DNA of 64,000 nucleotides, from positions 34,286,001-34,350,000 of the forward strand of contig OU612068.1 in NCBI GenBank assembly GCA_914767715.1, read 5' to 3'. The notes under the pieces were generated by a model. It was given only the letters and a program-made list of their open reading frames with translations. It was not told the origin of the DNA and did no database searches. Every line of letters starts with the position of its first letter. The first letter of the stretch is position 1. Shown here piece by piece: positions 45,435 through 63,437 of the stretch. The DNA comes from Membranipora membranacea. Its lineage: Eukaryota; Bryozoa; Gymnolaemata; Cheilostomatida; Membraniporidae. A program made the translations under genes and the position numbers.

Positions 45435-46249
45435 AGTCTCCCTCAGAACGGTTCTCTCAGCCTTCTGATGACAAAAAATTCTCAATAGCCAGACGCCAAC
45501 TGGGAGTGTAGCGCAAATACCTTTTCCTCCTTTTCGTATTAAATTTCAGAACTTCAAACTTATTTCCTGTTCTTGTCCATTTGAAGCTTTTCTAAGTGGT
45601 TTTGGATCATTTATTTGCAAACATAATCAGATGATTTTCAAATTAATTAAAGGCACAATTTGTTCCTCTTCAAATTTTAAAAAGAGGTCTTAGGTGGCTA
45701 TATAAAATTACTGTGAAAGCCTTTTTTCAACAGACTCAGATTAGAAGCAATGAGCTTTAGTTCATTGTTTGAAGCAGGTCTGAGAAGATGAGGATATGTG
45801 AGTGTATAGTAAGTATTGGTCAAAGTCCTAAAGAATCTAAACACTTTGTTAGATATCTAAGCATTTTAACAAAGGCATTATGAGTATTGATTTCGTTCAG
45901 AATAAGAAATACTGGAACATTTCGTAAAAAATTTAATACTATCCAATAAAATCTTTATCATTAATTTTCACACATTGAAAACCAATGTGTAATGATAAAT
46001 GTGTTTATTAAAGTGAGTAAATCAATCACAATTTTTTCTTAAAGTTTGTCACCAAATCCCATACAAAATAAGATAATATTCTTGATAAAGCACTGGTGTT
46101 ACAATATGACACAATATATGAGAACTAGACATTAAATAATCATCCATCTGTGCTTTTCTATTAAAAAATACTTGTCTGCCAGTTCTGGTTAACAGACTAG
46201 TGACAGCATCTACAACTGGTTCTCTATCGTTGTATCATTGTATAAAGAA
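45435..46249. other. Intergenic region with NOXRED1 3' UTR
   Basis: Minus-strand AATAAA at 46004-46009 lies about 240 nt beyond the NOXRED1 stop and is a plausible polyadenylation signal. A short hairpin (ACACATTG / CAATGTGT, near 45971-45990) lies just past it. Nothing else is recognised. Confidence 0.45.
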
Positions 46250-48577
46250 TCAGCTCTCCTCAACTTCTGCATTGTACTTCTTCCATTCAAGATAACTTTT
46301 GAACACAGCAGAGAATTTGTTCACAAAGCTTTTCCTCAGATGGGGACTACCTCGGAGTTTCTTTATCACGTTTGAGTCATGATCATGTATCTTACTCAAA
46401 TCAAACTTTGGAAACTTTCTGAAACGAAAAATTATTGACAGTTTCTTATTGTCACTCTTCCTATTTTTCTCAGATGACATGAACAACAAAATATCTTGTG
46501 TGAAAAAAGATATAGAGTTAACCATATGACTAGCTTTTTTGCTTGCCTCATAGGAAAGAATGAAGAATGTTGAGTTACAAAATTGAGCATGGGCATTTTC
46601 AAAACAAGCATGAGTTTACCTTGGTTCTGGATTATCCATTTTCCAGTTGATGATGAAATCAGTCTCAATGAATCTGTTAGCAGATCCTTTCTCCAAACTG
46701 TCCATCCCCATACAGATACCATGTAAGAGATCTAAGGCAGCTTGAGAAGTCAGCTCCAGATCTGTGCAGTGATTTATAAATCCACAGATAATCAGCTCCA
46801 CCCATTTATCTGTCAGGTGAACACAGGCCTCTGAAACAGCAAACAAGGGTTTGCCAAATTTGGGAATAATCCACCTTCCTCAGCTCATTATTAGAAATAC
46901 GTAAATCATATCATTGCTCAAAATCTGGTAGGCCAAACCAAATTTCAAATGACAGTTAAAATTCTGATTAAAAACAAATAAATATGTATCCAGTAATTCA
47001 CAGGTTACTAAAGTGTAAGAGAATGTACAAAAAATCACTATGAGATGCCCTCATCCCAAGTAGTTCTAACAGTCAATAATTTAGACACATGTTCCCAGAG
47101 CCTCATGCTCTAGTTGGCAGTTGATGTCTCTTTTAACCATATCATATGCAGTATTATGGAGGCAAATGGACAATTATTTGGTCTTTTCGGGGGTAAATAT
47201 TCCTCTAAACGATACTGCCAATATCGCACAGGAGAAAATGATAATTCTTTTTTGAAAGCAAATCCAAATGCTTTGCAATATAATATGATGAGTATTCTAG
47301 AAATAGTATATTGTTAAGTTCACATATTTATGATCTGTGTAAATAATATACACTTTTAACTCCCTGTAATACATGAATGTTCAACCAATGGTTCAACTAC
47401 AAGCTCCCTCACAAAAATTTGTTATCTTGACTGATGAATGTGTAATTTAATCACATAATAATCTGTATCGATATTGACTGCACATAAGACAGTTTTGCTA
47501 GTATCTTGCCTTTACCTTGGCTTTCTTGTGTCAGGGGGCAGCAGTTGTTGATCATCTCTTCATCCTCCAATGCCTGACTCACACTCTTACAACTATTCCA
47601 TTTATTTGCTGCTGAAGAGTTGAACACGAAGTCCGGGATGATAATGTTGGTCGTCTTCAATGTTCGTTTGAGTTTTGGAGCTTTGGTATGATTAACCAAG
47701 CAATAAACTAGTGTCTGTTTTGGTAGGTGACGTTCAATTTCTTCTATGACTGATGGCAGTTGTGATGGAAGGACACAGAGAAATAAAACATGAACACTGG
47801 CAGCAACTAGGGGATTATTGTGTACTACTCTCACCCCTCTGTCTCTAAGCTCACCTGCATAAATAGATTAAAGTATATAAGACTAATTACACAAAGAAAT
47901 AAATAATATAACAGAGTACAGGTATCAATATAGGCTGTGTGTTGACAACGATCTTATGAACATAAATGGGATGCTCCCGAAGCATGGATCATGGAACATT
48001 TTACCCAAGGATTCAGCAATCTTGTTAATCATTCAGCCAAAATCTGCTACATTGGCTTTTCCACCACAAGAGATGATTTAGTCCATGTCGCTTCAGTCTT
48101 CTTCTTTGCACTGTTACCACATCTAGTCTTACCTAATGTTTCAATCCTTCTAGTAGAGACAATTAAATCTGCTTCATTAACCTCTCCAAATGTCAGCAGC
48201 GTCTGCGCAATATGAGTGCCAAGTCTCCCACATCCTATTATTCCTATTATTAGTGGGTCTTTTGGTAAAGAATCAGCTGTCATAAGTTGGATAGCCCTTC
48301 TTTGCTTTGTGGTTTTAGCCAAGTCAGCTCTAATTTGCCTGGCCTCATTTAGTGTGTGAACTAGAAATGTGCATGTTGCACTGACTGTCACAGTGTGGGC
48401 ATGACTCTGCTGCCTAAGGTGTAGAAGTAGCAGTTCTTCCTCGTCCACAGCACTCTCAAAAGTCAATGAAGGCAGGTTTCTAGTTATATCTTGTTTATTG
48501 TTTCCCAATGCTCCTTGCAGCAAATTCACTTTAGCCGCCATACTTAAACAGTATCCAGGCAACAATGACCTTGACAT
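46250..48577 (-). CDS. NOXRED1: NADP-dependent oxidoreductase domain-containing protein 1 (P5CR-like)
   Basis: Predicted NAD(P)-dependent oxidoreductase related to pyrroline-5-carboxylate reductase. The substrate is not established. Exons: 48577-48133, 47854-47516, 46830-46620, 46418-46250. They total 1164 nt, about 387 aa from the first ATG, with phases consistent. An N-terminal helical region precedes a Rossmann fold starting at LIIGIIGCGRLGTHIAQTLL (GxGxxG present). The strand-turn word STRR follows, then HVLFLCVLPSQLP and LVYCLVNHTKAPKLK. The later exons have the helical C-terminal domain (LTDKWVELIICGFINHCTDL, FPKFDLSKIHDHD). Two in-frame ATGs are possible, 48577 (MSRSLLPG) and 48541 (MAAKVNLL). 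The frame is open above 48577, but only with a TTG. The gene is head to head with SLC25A1 and probably shares its promoter. Confidence 0.88.
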
Positions 48578-48810
48578 AAGCACTGACAAATCATCAGTCT
48601 TCTTTTTATGCCATCACGTGACCGACCGGAAGTTTTTATTGTTCTTAGATGAATAACATAAGCAAATTTCAAGACACATATACACTACAGTAAGAGTATC
48701 AAAACTTAGTGCTGTGTTGCTTGTCTGGGTATTACATCAAACTGAAGAACATCAAGGGATAGAGACAAATTCGACATCAGAAACCTAAACTCACTGACGA
48801 CTGGAGCAAA
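48578..48810. promoter_or_regulatory. Bidirectional promoter between NOXRED1 and SLC25A1
   Basis: Only 233 bp separate the divergent start codons. The stretch holds a palindromic E-box in TCACGTGA (48614-48621, core CACGTG 48615-48620) and, five bases on, an ETS/GABPA-type site ACCGGAAGT (48625-48633). No TATA box is evident. USF/MYC-type factors at E-boxes and GABP at ETS sites are known regulators of nuclear genes for mitochondrial proteins. Use here is inferred from sequence only. Confidence 0.65.
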
Positions 48811-51800
48811 ATGAGCAAAGGACCAGATAAAGGAGGCAATGGGCCATTTAATAGGCCATCAGACCAGATGCTGGCTGCTGCAAGTTCAAGTTTTCTTCCT
48901 TCCCAGAAAACTATCAAGGGAGTTGTTGCAGGTAAGTCTTGCAGCCCTGTTACTCCTTGGTCTTACTTGAGTATGTTGCATCAATACCACTGATATTTAA
49001 TTTGTTGTGGGTGGAGGAGGTGGCTCTATTTTCAAAATACATTCTCCTATTCACAAAATTCATAGATTAGAAGGTCAATCTAAGCAACAATCCTCTTGTA
49101 TTTACACATCAAAAATATAGGCGCGTCGCAGCTCATTGAAGAAGAAAAAAAAGAGACAACAAAATTTCTGACGGTCTGCTAGTTTACTCTGGTAGTCAAA
49201 CATTCGAATTACGAAATATTTGTTAGGATAGGTGCATGTCTCTAGCATTGTCATATCCATGTCATCAGCACCGCTCTATGTAAAATTTTTACCACAAACA
49301 AATAACAATATTGTCTTTATATCATTCAATTATGAGTAATTATTGTCCAAAGTTATGATGGCTTGCATGCCATCCTAAGGCATGGCCGGATTGATTATAT
49401 GAGGTTATGATTCTCAAACTTTATCTAGGGCTGTAATACAACGATGGTGTGGCTTATGTCAGATGTGTGATGAATATTTAAGTTCTCAGGTCAAATCAAG
49501 TCATCTAGTCATTGATGTCATGTCTCCATACTGTCTTTTCTCTACCTGACTCAATAAATTTGCACAAACTGCACTTAGCCTATGTGTTGTAAATCTGATA
49601 CAACCTAACACAGGGCTCTCAACCCGGGAGGATCCAAAACCTGAGTTTTGCCGATACCTTGTTGCGCGTGGCATTTCAAAGGCGTGTAACGCCCTGTGCA
49701 CAACCAGCTTAGAGTTTTAGAGCTCTGCTAGCCTCATCAATCGGCCCGGCCGCCAAAGCCTAGAGAGCAATTTAGGCCTCTGCATATGAATGATACTGGT
49801 TTTTTAGCGTTGTTAGCAGATCATTGATATAGAATCACTGTAAAATTCATCTTGGTTAATGTATTTCATATATCACAACATAAAATTGTTTCCTTATAAT
49901 CATACAACCCACTAACACCTTGAAACAACTAGGCCACACCGAGAGGAATTCCCCAACTTTGATGAATATGAGGCAAAATCTGAGTTTTTAGCTAAAATTC
50001 TAAAATCCCCTGAGTTGCCTGAGGTGAACCCAAAAACCTGAGTAACTCGGGCTAAATCTGAGTGGTTGAGAGCCCTGCCTAACATGAAAATCTACCTTTG
50101 GATATTATTATTATTATATCTGATCAATTGTATATAATTTTCCAATATGAATGTTTATAAATCTATTTCTGACCTGGACTTGGCAGTGGTCCACAGATTT
50201 TGCGATAATAAATTTTATCATAACTTTTTCAAGCCAATCAAATTACAGAATTAAGCCAAGCCTCCGTAAGCGTACTGGGTGCAAGATGATTGAAGGGAAT
50301 AATCTACAGCGGGTTGTTTAGTTGTGCATTTTTGAAGCGCATGAATGTTGTATGGCATGATTCAATTTGTTAATCACACCATAAACGGAATTGCTCTCCA
50401 GTTTCAAAAACACCTAAACATACCTTTCATGTTAAATGCAGATAGCCAGCTTGAGCACCCAAACTTCTAAATCACCAGTTTAAGTGTTGATTGTCAAAAG
50501 TATACCCATTTACCAGTAATGGTTATGGCAGAGCCTGATGTCCTGCTGTTTGCCACCTTCTCATATACCGATTATTTTTAGGCGGATTGACTGGAGGTAT
50601 TGAGATCTGCATCACATTCCCTACAGAATTTGTGAAAACGCAGCTTCAACTTGATCAGAAAACTGGTGCGACAAAAAAATATACTGGCATTGTAGACTGT
50701 GTTCGCCAGACAGTAAGGGCTCATGGAGTCATAGGCCTGTACAGAGGTCTGTCCGTGCTGCTCTACGGCTCCATACCGAAATCAGCTGTTCGGTAAGCTA
50801 TCTTTGAGAAAAGATATCACAGAGAGGGAAACCTTGTGATATTATGCAAGACCTTCTTGTAAATGTGTCTACTTGTTTTCAAACTTTTTTACAAGATGGA
50901 AACTCCATTAGTCACAGCTAATCATTACGCAGTCTGTTTCACAATATAAAAAATGATTTCCACACTTTGTTAAAACTGAAAATCATTGGTGACGCAACAA
51001 AAATATCCGCATTTCCTATACAAATCAGCGAAGCTTCTACACAAATCAGCGAAGCTTCTACACAAATCAGCGAAGCTTCTACACAAATCAGCGAAACTTC
51101 TACACAAATCAGCGAAGCTTCTACACAAACATATGTTATAACCATAGTGATAGATAATATAGGGGGTGTAGCTTATTTAAGATCAGAATGTTTCTTTGAT
51201 GCCCTGAGGGAGGAACTGATGTCTACAGTTCGTACGGGACATTATTTTGTGACACTATCCCTGAGCTATAAATGTGTAGGATATACCTAGTTTAACTCAA
51301 TCTGCTAGATTTGATGATTTGAAGCTGCACACAATAAGAGAAGATAGGTGTCTTCTAACCTGTCATCATGTCTAGTTTGTTTACTCAGCTTACTATTTGA
51401 GTTACGGAGTGCTGATTTAAACTTTTCTGATGCTAAATTTTGGACGATAAGGCTGTTGGCTGTCCACCCCCTCTTACCCAGTTATTAGTGCCGTCACATT
51501 GCTTACACACAATCTGGTATATGAGAGCCCTCTGTGTTTTGTCTTGCAGTTTAATGGCCTTCAAATCTCTTTCCCAGGTTCTTGATATGTCTAACACCCA
51601 GATACCCAACGTAGATTGGTTTCAGTCATTGCTCCCTCGCTATATTGGCTTGTATTGTTGGCCTGGTCATCACTAGTCTAGACATGGCTGTAGGATTTAT
51701 AGAATGTGATGAAGACACTTAGTTATTGAACTGTTGCGCCGGCATTTGTTACATAATTGCTCAATACTTCACATCAGTGTAGGCCTGGTCAGTATTTTTA

Positions 51801-54800
51801 TATATGGGCCGGCAAGTCGCGGGTACGGTCACTGAGACAGTCTGATCAGTATGTCATGTGTAAAATTGATAACAAAACTAGCCAGCATGTCGACCACTGA
51901 TTGGAAATCATGTTCATATCAGATGTTACAGCTTAGTGTATTGATCTTTGCACCCTGAGTGAAGGTAAAACCATTTTAAGATGGTTTGTAATCTAATTTG
52001 AATGTTTGTGAGAGAGATCGATTTCTATAGCTGTGTTTAGGGCCCCATGTGGTAAAAACGATGGATTTAACAAGCCTTCTGATCATAAGCGTGTTAGGCA
52101 GCTTAGGGCTCTTCTAATTGTATTTATGATACTTCTCTGAGCGAGAAAGTCAAAGGAGTCAGGAGTGGTCTGACGGTTAAGGGTATGGACTTGTGATCTT
52201 ATGATCCAGGTTCGATTCCCGGCGCCGGCTGTCGTTTCTGATTTGGCACTGGCATGCCATTCATCCTAGCCAGGTCTGTTCGGATCAGGACCATAAATAC
52301 AGGAGGTCTACTGTGTGCTTGCATGCAGTATAAAGATCCCCCTCTGCCTCTTCGAAAAAAGAGTAGCCGGCAACGGCGGGCAAGGGTATAGGGTACTACC
52401 CCACACAAGCCACCCGAGCTTAAGGGGGCCCGTTAAATAGGGCGGTCAAATAAGACCTAGTGCATAGAAAAAAAAGAAAAAAAAAAGCTGCATTTTAACC
52501 TGGAAACGAAAAAATACTCATGAGTACTGCCACTCGTATAAAGAAAGCAAGTAATCAGCTGTTGGATTTCTCTGTATTTTATTAGATCGGATTGTATTGT
52601 TAACCTATGGATTTCTATGCTGTAGATTTGGAGCATTTGAGGAGTTAAAAAAGAGAAACGTTGACCATAAAGGAGTGTTGAGTACCAAGAAGAAACTATT
52701 ATGTGGACTCGGTAAGTGAAATGTCTACAATGGTTTATTAGCAGGATTATCCGTCTTGTTGGTTGATCTGTCTGTTGTGTCTCTTTTGTTGGAGTTTATG
52801 AGGAACAGGACAACAGCTCACAGGCCTACATCCACTGGTCCACCATTTGACTTACACAAACTGCAGAAGGCCTGTGCGACAGCCAGTATTTGAACTGCAG
52901 CTAGGTGCGTCATTGCATTGAGAATATTCAATGTAGGTCTAAATAACCATGCATATTCCTTTCTGTTGCTAACTGACAGACAAGGAATTGCTGTTCACAT
53001 TCTACGAAAGATATTGGTGATGCTTGCCGACTGATTATTAGTCACTTGATACGTTCAATGTATGAATGAAGCATATCAGAAAAATATAAGGAGATTGATT
53101 TCCCACAGGCTGCAAAATCCAATCTATCTGTGTATCTGTACGGTGAGCAATATCTGTACATAAACATAACCCAGCAGAGTATATATGTAGTAACTGTTTC
53201 CCACAAAGGTGCCGGTGTATCAGAAGCAATCTTAGCTGTCACTCCAATGGAGACAGTCAAAGTAAAGTTCATAGACGACAGGAATAGAGCTCAACCTAGA
53301 TTTAAGGGATTCTTCCATGGTGTCCGTACTATTATCAAAGAGACAGGTAAGCCTGTATTACCAATGTTACAGTGTTACTCCCTGGTATTACTCGGTCGCA
53401 GTTTGTGATTTATGTAATATTAAGAGGATTAAAGTGGACTTTGACCCTGGTATCTGGGTAGAGCAGTGTTTGCGCGTGTTGTTTATATGGCTAAGAGTCG
53501 AGCAAGGATTTTACTCTCTACCTCCTCTTGATCAAGAGATTGTCTTAAGAATATTTATATGTATAAGTCCTGTATAATCTAACAACTCCTGTTTCTGGAG
53601 AAGGAGTTTTGCTCAGGTTGAAAATATGTCCAAGAAAGACATTAAAATACATTGCTTGCCCAAACTTCAACAGTGAACTGAATAGCAGGAGGAAAATAAA
53701 GGACATCCTACTGGTACTACTTATGGAATGTCAAGCACATTAAGTCGTGGTGATTATATTACTTTTATTTTATACTTGCAGGCGTTAGTGGTATATATAA
53801 GGGTCTCACACCTACAATTATGAAGCAGGGATCAAATCAAGCTATTAGGTTTTACGTAGTGGAATCTCTCAAGGAATGGTACAAGGTTAGTAGCTGATTC
53901 CTTATATTCTCATTTATCATTGTATGATGTGTTTCTCAATTTGGTGCTAAAGAGTAAAATTCAGCGTTATTAATCACTGGTGTTATATGTACCCGTGCTA
54001 AACCAGTGAAAATTTTCCATAGAATAGAATTTCTCCTGTTTCTGACTGTCATGCAGTCATCTATGATACTGAGAGCACCTGTTTCTGACTGTCATGCAGT
54101 CATCTATGATACTGAAAGCAGTATTTAGTTAATCATGTACCCATGACAAGATCTTTGTGAGGGGGATGGAAACTATATATTTGCTATCCATTCTGCCAAA
54201 AAATAAGTAGTTACAAGGTGTCATGATGATCTCTGGGTCATGATATGGATAGAGATATCTTATCATTAGGAAACATTTTAAAAATTAAAAAAAATCCAAG
54301 ATTAAAGTTCCCAGCTTGGCTAGACATCTCAGGGAAGTCTTAATCTACTTGGAGTGCAGGCTCTGTTATTCTGTCTGAGCATTTAAGAAATGATACCGTA
54401 GAAAGTTTTCTGAGCTCTTATTTATGCCTCAATTCGGAGTTGTCCTCTCTCCAGTATGGTAATTTTAACCCACGCCGCATAGGAAAACCCTGCTGAAAGA
54501 GGGTTATCTTGAAAACCACTTATGATAGGATAAAAATGAATTTTGATTCAGAGTCTGCACCATTGAAAACACTGTCAGACAGGGTTTCCAAATCATTGGA
54601 GGCTTGAATGTTGATAAATCTTAATTTTAGTGACAAAACTCATGAAAAATTCTGCCAAATTGTCCGCAAAACAGGCAGAAAATGCTATAATTGACTATGC
54701 AATTACTAAAATTATTTCTCAAACTATGTCCATATGAGTTTTCAATGTTGCAGATTCTAGCCTTGGCATGCAGAGACTCGTTGTGTATTTTTGGTAAACA

Positions 54801-55827
54801 AAATAAGGAAGTTTTCACCATGACTAATAATTAGTGTTTCGAAAGAATTGTTAGTTCGTTGGTGTTCAAATCTCGAGATCTATTTCAAATTTAACAGTCA
54901 GACAGGGTGGAGGGTGGGATATACCTTCCCTGCAGACAGTAATGCCAACATTTCCGGAGTTATGCTCTCCTATATATAGAGAAGAGAACTCCTTAATCTT
55001 TTTGTTATCTAAGAATTCACCCTTGCTCAGATCATTCCTCTTTTAAAGCTTTCATCATCTTAGAAATATTTTTTCTATTTATCAGGGTGATGATCCTAAG
55101 AAGCATGTACCTAAACCTGTGGTGGGTGCATTTGGAGCCTTAGCTGGAGCAGCATCTGTTTATGGTAATACTCCTATAGACGTGGTCAAAACTAGAATGC
55201 AGGTGAGGTATTCGCTGTACCACTTATAGTGTTGTAATTAACCTTTAGTATGATGACTATTTTTGTGAATGTATGTAAAATTATGATTAGGAGCCGAGCT
55301 ATATTAATAATTTACCCGACATATAATCAGATGTAAAGATGGTTACGCCAGGACTGGCATACTCGCTATAATTCTCTTGTGTGATGTATGTTTGATTTAC
55401 GTTTGATATTTCAGGGCTTAGACGCACACAAGTATAAGAATACATTTGACTGCGCAGTACAAATTCTCAAGAATGAAGGACCTAAAGGGTGAGTTACTGG
55501 TAGTGTCTACCTGAGTTATGTTGCCTTCTGATTCGGTTATTACAAATCAAGAAAACTTGGTTCCGAGAACGTGATGAAGTGAAAGTATTCGTTTCGCAGA
55601 TTTTAAACACAATGTCTAAAATTTACATCTGAATAGCCCGGGTTTCAATCTCCTATCAGCATCATTAATTTCTAACATACAAACCATACCACTAATATCT
55701 GATAATTTACAGATTCTACAAAGGGACAGTACCCCGACTATCTAGAGTGTGTCTAGATGTTGCCATCACCTTCATGATCTATGATAGCTTTATGGAACTT
55801 TTCAACAAAGTGTGGGTAACAGAATAA
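48811..55827 (+). CDS. SLC25A1: Mitochondrial citrate/tricarboxylate carrier (SLC25A1)
   Basis: Inner-membrane carrier exchanging mitochondrial citrate for cytosolic malate, which feeds cytosolic acetyl-CoA (family knowledge). Exons: 48811-48931, 50582-50792, 52626-52711, 53209-53346, 53782-53885, 55086-55202, 55415-55488, 55713-55827. They total 966 nt, 321 aa against about 311 in human, with phases consistent. All three carrier repeats are present with their PX[DE]XX[KR] signatures: [14 protein letters not shown] and TPIDVVK. Citrate-carrier words include [38 protein letters not shown] and [14 protein letters not shown]. The extra N-terminal 36 residues ([10 protein letters not shown] onwards) are not hydrophobic. 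Plus-strand AATAAA signals at 56404 and 56413 probably end the transcript. Introns carry a SINE (52160-52486) and several short tandem repeats. Confidence 0.97.
51020..51128. repeat. 21-bp tandem repeat, open on both strands
   Basis: About five units of 21 bp contain CAAATCAGCGAAGCTTCTAC. Because the period is a multiple of three, both strands stay open (QISEAST repeats on plus, SLICVEA on minus). It lies in the second intron of SLC25A1 with no splice or homology support, so it is treated as a minisatellite and not as an exon. Confidence 0.85.
52160..52486 (+). mobile_element. tRNA-derived SINE
   Basis: The head resembles a tRNA: an A-box-like TGGTCTGACGGTTAAGG from 52166 and a perfect B box GGTTCGATTCC at 52209-52219. 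A unique body follows, containing TATAAAGATCCCC, and then an A-rich tail (52468-52486). This is the layout of a Pol III-transcribed SINE. The TAAAGATCCCC word resembles the Nin-type conserved central domain of metazoan SINEs, a recollection that should be tested. No clear target-site duplication was found. It lies in sense in the second intron of SLC25A1. Confidence 0.85.
54035..54120. repeat. Tandem duplication of a 43-bp unit
   Basis: Two adjacent copies (54035-54077, 54078-54120) begin CCTGTTTCTGACTGTCATGC and differ at one or two positions, in the SLC25A1 intron after exon 53782-53885. Confidence 0.85.
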
Positions 55828-58018
55828 TAATCTCAAATAACCTACATGAGCAGCTCGTATTGATAGCGGGCACCACAACAAGCTACTACAGACTGATCTT
55901 TATTTAATTTAACGTAGTGCGTTTATCACTAAGACCAAACATAATTATTATATAATTGGATTATCTGAGTTTTCATTCCCACAGTAGAACTGGATCGTGT
56001 ATCTCAAACAGTGATATTTTCTGTAACTTCATTTTTTGGGGAAGAGTAGGTCATTGTTGTTATTGTACCTATGCCGTTGTGTATCTAAATGAATTCATGA
56101 TGACGCTGAACCAAAGCTGCCTAGCAGTGGCTGACCTTTTCATCTTCTCTCATAGTAAGTCTTTTAAATGAAGCCTATCTCAGTGTGGACTTGTTATTGT
56201 GGACCTAATTGTTGACCATTATTGTTTATCAAGATTTTCGATTCAGTATTTTTGTTGATTTTTGTGATCTTATTTTCACCATTCCATAACCAAATATACC
56301 AGTAGAATTACTGTTGATGTTTGTTATCATCAGCTTCTAGTTATCTACTAAATGATTCTCCAAAGTATTGTAGAGCATAGCTGTTAATCGTTGCAGAATA
56401 TTAAATAAATATAATAAACCATCTCACTTCAAGGTATTTTCAGTCAATTCTAATCTATTCTAGCTCGCATTTCATGTAGAGAATTGAGTAAAATTGATCA
56501 TTTATGTCTGATGTATGTCAGGTCAGGTCAGACAGTGTCCTCTCTGAAACTTCAGCCCTCTGGTATTATTTATGGGTGTATAATATGTGTTATAAAAAAG
56601 TGTAGTGTAGTTGTCTTCACCTGGTGAATTACCAGACAACTCCAAAAACCTGTATGAGCCTGTTACTGAGACCAGAGAGTTTGAGAGTTTGTCCCAATCT
56701 CCCTGCTTAGTCAGCAGGGTCAGCTGAATTACTGATAAGTTTTGTTGGCTGTTCGCAGAGTTTGAAGGATGACTCCCACCTCATTGCTTATATTCTACTA
56801 GCGTAGTAAATCAGCATCAGTTTGGTCAGAGCGCGTTGTGTAAAGGAACTAGAGAAAGTTCATTCTAGAATTTTATTTAAGGAAATAATCTTCAAACAAA
56901 ACACAAAATATGCATTTCTGCATACACAGTTGTGGCTTTGAGCAATTGAACATTTAACATAAATGAATATATATGACATAGTGAGATAGTAAACTGGACC
57001 AAGAGAGATAAGATCATAGTAAAGCAACACTTAATATATCACCATTGCCCTTCTTACTGTTTCTGCTTAGAGCAGATTACCTCGTATCCGATAAATTTGG
57101 TGCCCTGGTTTGGTTTGGTTCAATATCACTGGATACATTTTACTTTATTGACACACCATAGAACATTGATCAGTGACATTGATCTGTACAACAGAAAACA
57201 AACAATCATTTCGAGAGGAAGTCATCACTTTTCTGTATTTTGCTCTTTCTAGCAGTTTGGTAGCAAAGCGAAATTCATTTTCTGAGAAAGAGAAAGGGCT
57301 GCTAGAAAAATAAAACACTATCATCCAAAAATATGTTAGAAAAATAAAAACACACTTGAGCAAAACAAACAATATAGAAGCACAAAGTTATATTCCACAC
57401 GCTGGACGGAATTGGGAAAAGGCCAGAAATGATATCATGTACAATTCCTGTGATGATGGCCACCTTTGGTTATAACCAGGAACAATTGGATTATAAAATG
57501 ATGTCTTTTTCCTAATTTGAGCAAAGCCATGTTAGTCTAATTAACAAAGGAATGAGCAATATTCAGCATTTCAGGTCTTGTCAACCATCAAATTCTCATA
57601 ATTTTGTTCAGGTGCAAGATGGCAGCATGTTTTTTCGTTCATACATAAGAGTAGATATTGAGACCCCAAAAATTACATTGAAAAGCATTGTAAGGCAGTG
57701 TTTTGGTAATAGTTGACTGATTAGCATCAATACGAGAAAACAACAATAAGCCCGGTGTTGTGTTCCGTTCTTCAAAGTGAGACCAAAATGTACCAAGACA
57801 AAGCCAGGCTATGGGACTGGGAGTTCAGTTACAATGATTGAGACCTTCAGGCAGCGTCATCTACTTCAATGTCAAAAAGCAACCATGCGAGTGCAAACAT
57901 CCAAGCATTGAACCTCACGTAGTAACAGCCAGCAGGTTAATGTTATTGTAACGTAACAACATAAAAGTTTAGCAGAAAAAATAAGAATAGCCCCAGTTTA
58001 CTAGATGGCTATTGCTGT
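55828..58018. other. Intergenic region between convergent SLC25A1 and tektin genes
   Basis: The SLC25A1 3' UTR runs to about 56420 (AATAAA at 56404 and 56413). Beyond it no gene is recognised. A TTTGGTTTGGTT tract with TTTATT near 57107-57150 may be the reversed 3' tip of a LINE. Confidence 0.45.
57105..57155 (-). mobile_element. Possible LINE 3' tip, reverse orientation
   Basis: Read on the minus strand, the stretch runs from AATAAAGTAAAATG to ATTGAACCAAACCAAACC, the same kind of (AAACC)n terminus as the LINE remnant near 45.4 kb. It is too short for assignment. Confidence 0.3.

Positions 58019-63437
<5,419 letters not shown>

Noticed and set aside
52160-52235. Functional tRNA gene
   Set aside because: The A and B boxes are present, but the sequence does not fold into a clean cloverleaf and it continues into a SINE body with an A-rich tail.
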